Source: a bacterium
GTDB taxonomy: Bacteria; Acidobacteriota; Blastocatellia; Pyrinomonadales; Pyrinomonadaceae
Length of the DNA stretch: 6,767 nt
Assembly: GCA_029945985.1 (NCBI GenBank)
Contig: JAQSDP010000093.1
Span: forward strand, 1-6,767
Direction of reading: 5' to 3'
A program made the translations under genes and the position numbers. Positions within the stretch are counted from its first letter, which is position 1. Each line of letters opens with the position of its first letter. This document shows positions 6,218 through 6,767 of the stretch, piece by piece. Below the pieces are notes generated by a model. It saw nothing but the letters and a program-made list of their open reading frames with translations. It searched no databases and was not told where the DNA came from.

Positions 6218-6269
6218 TAGGCGTAGCTTAACCCGTTCGGTACTCATGTACTGAACTGTCGAATACAGT
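6218..6269. promoter_or_regulatory. Compact divergent start region between hydrolase gene and galE
   Basis: Only 52 bp separate the two proposed starts, or 22 bp if the hydrolase begins at 6247. Any promoters here must overlap each other or the coding ends. I find no convincing -35/-10 pair and no Shine-Dalgarno sequence for either gene, so leaderless or unusual initiation is possible. A weak dyad, TACTG (6249-6253) and CAGTA (6266-6270), abuts the galE start. Confidence 0.3.
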
Positions 6270-6767
6270 ATGAATGTTCTTGTCACAGGTGGGGCCGGTT
6301 ATATCGGCAGCGTCGTCGTCGAAGAAGCTAGGAGATCCGGCTATGACGTAGTCGTGATCGACAGCCTCGAGAAAGGGCATCGCGACGCGGTGCCTCGCGG
6401 TGTTCCCTTCGTTCACGCCAACCTCTCGGAGCGCGAAACGCTTAGAGAGATCTTTCGGACCTTCGAGACCGAGGCCGTGATCCATCTTGCAGCCTATTCG
6501 CTGGTGGGTGAATCGGTCGAGTTTCCGAAGAAGTACTATAAGAACAACGTCGAGACGGGGATAGTCCTGTTGGAGACGATGGCCGAATGCGGGGTGGGCA
6601 AAATCGTCTTCTCTTCGACCGCGGCGGTTTACGGAGAGCCTGCGAAGCAGCCGATCGAAGAGCACGACGATACCGCCCCCACTAATCCGTACGGGGAGAC
6701 GAAACTTGCCTTTGAAAACGCTCTCCGTGAATTTAGTGGGGAAAACGGGCTCCAGCATGTTTCGCTC
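6270..6767 (+). CDS. galE: UDP-glucose 4-epimerase, N-terminal part (3' end outside window)
   Basis: The frame is open from ATG 6270 to the window end, showing 166 of an expected 320-340 residues. It is an extended short-chain dehydrogenase/reductase. The NAD-binding motif is VTGGAGYIGS (5-14), D31 would bind the adenosine ribose (VVIDSLEKG), and IHLAAYSLVGESVEFPKKYY (71-90) is characteristic of GalE. The catalytic set is visible: Ser/Thr in FSSTAAVYGEP (S115-T117), Y141 and K145 in NPYGETK. It interconverts UDP-glucose and UDP-galactose in the cytoplasm. Here it can feed UDP-galactopyranose to Glf. The start matches the family's N terminus exactly, but no ribosome binding site is visible upstream. 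The gene is cut only by the window edge; no frameshift is seen. Confidence 0.95.
   Translation, partial: MNVLVTGGAGYIGSVVVEEARRSGYDVVVIDSLEKGHRDAVPRGVPFVHANLSERETLREIFRTFETEAVIHLAAYSLVGESVEFPKKYYKNNVETGIVLLETMAECGVGKIVFSSTAAVYGEPAKQPIEEHDDTAPTNPYGETKLAFENALREFSGENGLQHVSL

Noticed and set aside
6218..6286. GTG 6286 as start of the hydrolase gene
   Set aside because: It would overlap the galE start on the other strand by 17 bp and add 23 residues with no family-like features.
6228..6758. 176-codon open frame on the - strand, antisense to galE
   Set aside because: The + strand encodes clear GalE motifs through the whole stretch, and the antisense product resembles nothing I know.
1..6767. Mobile element, CRISPR array, tRNA or rRNA
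   Set aside because: Reading both strands I found no transposase or integrase motifs, no terminal repeats with duplications, no regularly spaced repeats and no cloverleaf or rRNA-like sequence.

Overview
The window (about 54% GC by eye) carries seven protein genes from a bacterial chromosome. The cluster type, the NarL-class kinase signature and the Crp/Fnr subfamily would fit an Acidobacteriota-like or other soil/environmental Gram-negative lineage. That placement is a tentative impression, because no rRNA or other marker gene is present.

Layout. (1) Bases 1-1389, + strand: the 3' part of a NarL-type sensor histidine kinase, which starts outside the window, and its LuxR-type response regulator, joined by a 4-bp ATGA overlap. 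(2) Bases 1390-1842: a 453-bp non-coding stretch rich in dyad symmetry. It holds three related short palindromes with the same centre, a strong intrinsic terminator, a candidate sigma70-type promoter that would yield a roughly 105-nt RNA, and a chain of inverted repeats leading into the next gene. (3) Bases 1843-5077, + strand: a Crp/Fnr-family regulator with a degenerate cyclic-nucleotide pocket, a GT4-like glycosyltransferase and UDP-galactopyranose mutase (glf), closely spaced and probably one transcript. (4) Bases 5051-6217, - strand: a clan GH-A glycoside-hydrolase-like protein that converges on glf and overlaps it by 27 bp. (5) Bases 6270-6767, + strand: the 5' part of galE, divergent from the hydrolase gene and cut by the window end.

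How the genes fit together. GalE makes UDP-galactopyranose, Glf contracts it to UDP-galactofuranose, and the glycosyltransferase is a candidate for using this or a related donor to build a cell-surface glycan. The hydrolase-like protein has no visible signal peptide, so any role is probably cytoplasmic. The Crp-like protein is a candidate local regulator. The two-component pair may act through the palindromes between it and the cluster. That regulatory link is inference from position and symmetry, not something the sequence proves.

The most interesting region is the intergenic stretch 1390-1842. The glycan genes are recognisable families, and I see no mobile element, CRISPR array, tRNA or rRNA.
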